From Mycobacterium asiaticum DSM 44297 (GTDB lineage: Bacteria; Actinomycetota; Actinomycetes; Mycobacteriales; Mycobacteriaceae): DNA of 64,000 bases. The position numbers and the translations under genes were made by a program. The DNA is taken from positions 342,237 to 406,236 of the forward strand of contig NZ_HG964938.1 of NCBI RefSeq assembly GCF_000613245.1. The letters are read 5' to 3'. This document shows, piece after piece, positions 63,741 to 64,000 of the stretch (position 1 is the stretch's first letter; each line of letters begins with the position of its first letter). Below the pieces are notes generated by a model that worked only from the letters and a program-made list of their open reading frames with translations, did not search any database and was not told the origin of the DNA.

Positions 63741-64000
63741 TGCGCCTCCTCCCTGATCCTGCGGCCGACCTCGGCCTTGATCTCCGCACCGATGTGCGCT
63801 CCGGACGCCGAAGCGAGCCCGGAAACGTTAACGCCCGCAACACCTTCAATTGAAATCAGCTCGCGGGCTTCGGCGACGGCGGCCGCGATCCCCGCCGCCA
63901 CCGGATCCGTTGCGGTCAAGACCTGCTCGGTCACCGCCTGATCCAATTCAAGACCCGGCAGTCCCTGCAGCACGGCCGCGGACACACTGTCGGTGAAAAC
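63737..64000 (-). CDS. Truncated protein at right edge (C-terminal 87 residues)
   Basis: Open in frame to the window edge, so the N-terminus is missing. Visible sequence: LELDQAVTEQVLTATDPVAAGIAAAVAEARELISIEGVAGVNVSGLASASGAHIGAEIKAEVGRRIREE. The IEGVAGVNVSG strand followed by a helix looks like the end of a TIM-barrel or flavin-type enzyme, but I cannot name it. Coupled to the methyltransferase by ATGA overlap. Confidence 0.7.
   Translation of the reverse strand, partial: VFTDSVSAAVLQGLPGLELDQAVTEQVLTATDPVAAGIAAAVAEARELISIEGVAGVNVSGLASASGAHIGAEIKAEVGRRIREEAQ

Overview
This window is high-GC actinobacterial DNA, most likely from a non-tuberculous Mycobacterium. Signs of this are the dense, tightly overlapping genes; many starts with a TANNNT -10 box 6-7 nt upstream (leaderless mRNAs); a monomeric NADP-isocitrate dehydrogenase (icd2); an Eis-family acetyltransferase; several FadE and luciferase-like (F420/FMN) oxidoreductases; a 13E12-type HNH gene; and a cyclase-ATPase regulator of the mycobacterial LuxR kind. 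No CRISPR array, insertion sequence, rRNA or prophage was seen. The only tRNA is tRNA-Sec.

Layout. 0-12.6 kb: regulator fragment, cytochrome P450, PP2C phosphatase, flavoprotein dehydrogenase, lipoprotein hydrolase, SDR/TetR divergent pair, alpha/beta hydrolase and two NtaA/DszA-like monooxygenases. 12.6-18.5 kb: icd2, DoxX, cupin, and an acyl-CoA dehydrogenase fused translationally to an ACAD11-type kinase. 18.5-28.2 kb: a complete selenocysteine island. It holds selC (tRNA-Sec), selA, selB (apparently starting at CTG) and selD, next to a membrane-bound formate dehydrogenase whose catalytic subunit is read through an in-frame UGA. A bacterial SECIS hairpin with the GGUCU apical loop lies just after that UGA.

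28.2-31.8 kb: F420-type oxidoreductase, SnoaL-like protein, and a PadR plus Baeyer-Villiger monooxygenase operon. 31.8-39 kb: a sulfonate-type ABC transporter operon with a metallophosphoesterase and a large PHP-type protein. A 30-codon Cys-containing leader peptide, not obvious from gene-length criteria, sits just before the transporter. A LysR regulator is divergent. 39-41.5 kb: TetR with a divergent FAD-hydroxylase operon and two palindromic operators.

41.5-43.8 kb: a ferredoxin reductase, ferredoxin and ferritin-like di-iron protein operon. 44-48 kb: Eis-like acetyltransferase, amino-acid/sarcosine oxidase-like protein, and a TetR-FadE operon whose 22-bp operator touches the start codon. 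48-50 kb: a remarkable 148-aa protein with an unbroken six-residue repeat (11 Ser hexads followed by a ladder of 12 Cys every third residue), coupled to a DUF998 membrane protein.

50-60.4 kb: crotonase, MFS, thioesterase, a 42-aa membrane peptide, NUDIX, HAD, mannitol dehydrogenase, inositol monophosphatase, a UbiA-like membrane protein and zinc alcohol dehydrogenase. 60.6-64 kb: a frameshifted 13E12/HNH gene, DUF5313, an OhrR-like MarR, a methyltransferase and a truncated gene at the right edge.

The two most unusual systems are the self-contained Sec/formate dehydrogenase island and the Ser-to-Cys hexad-repeat protein with its membrane partner.
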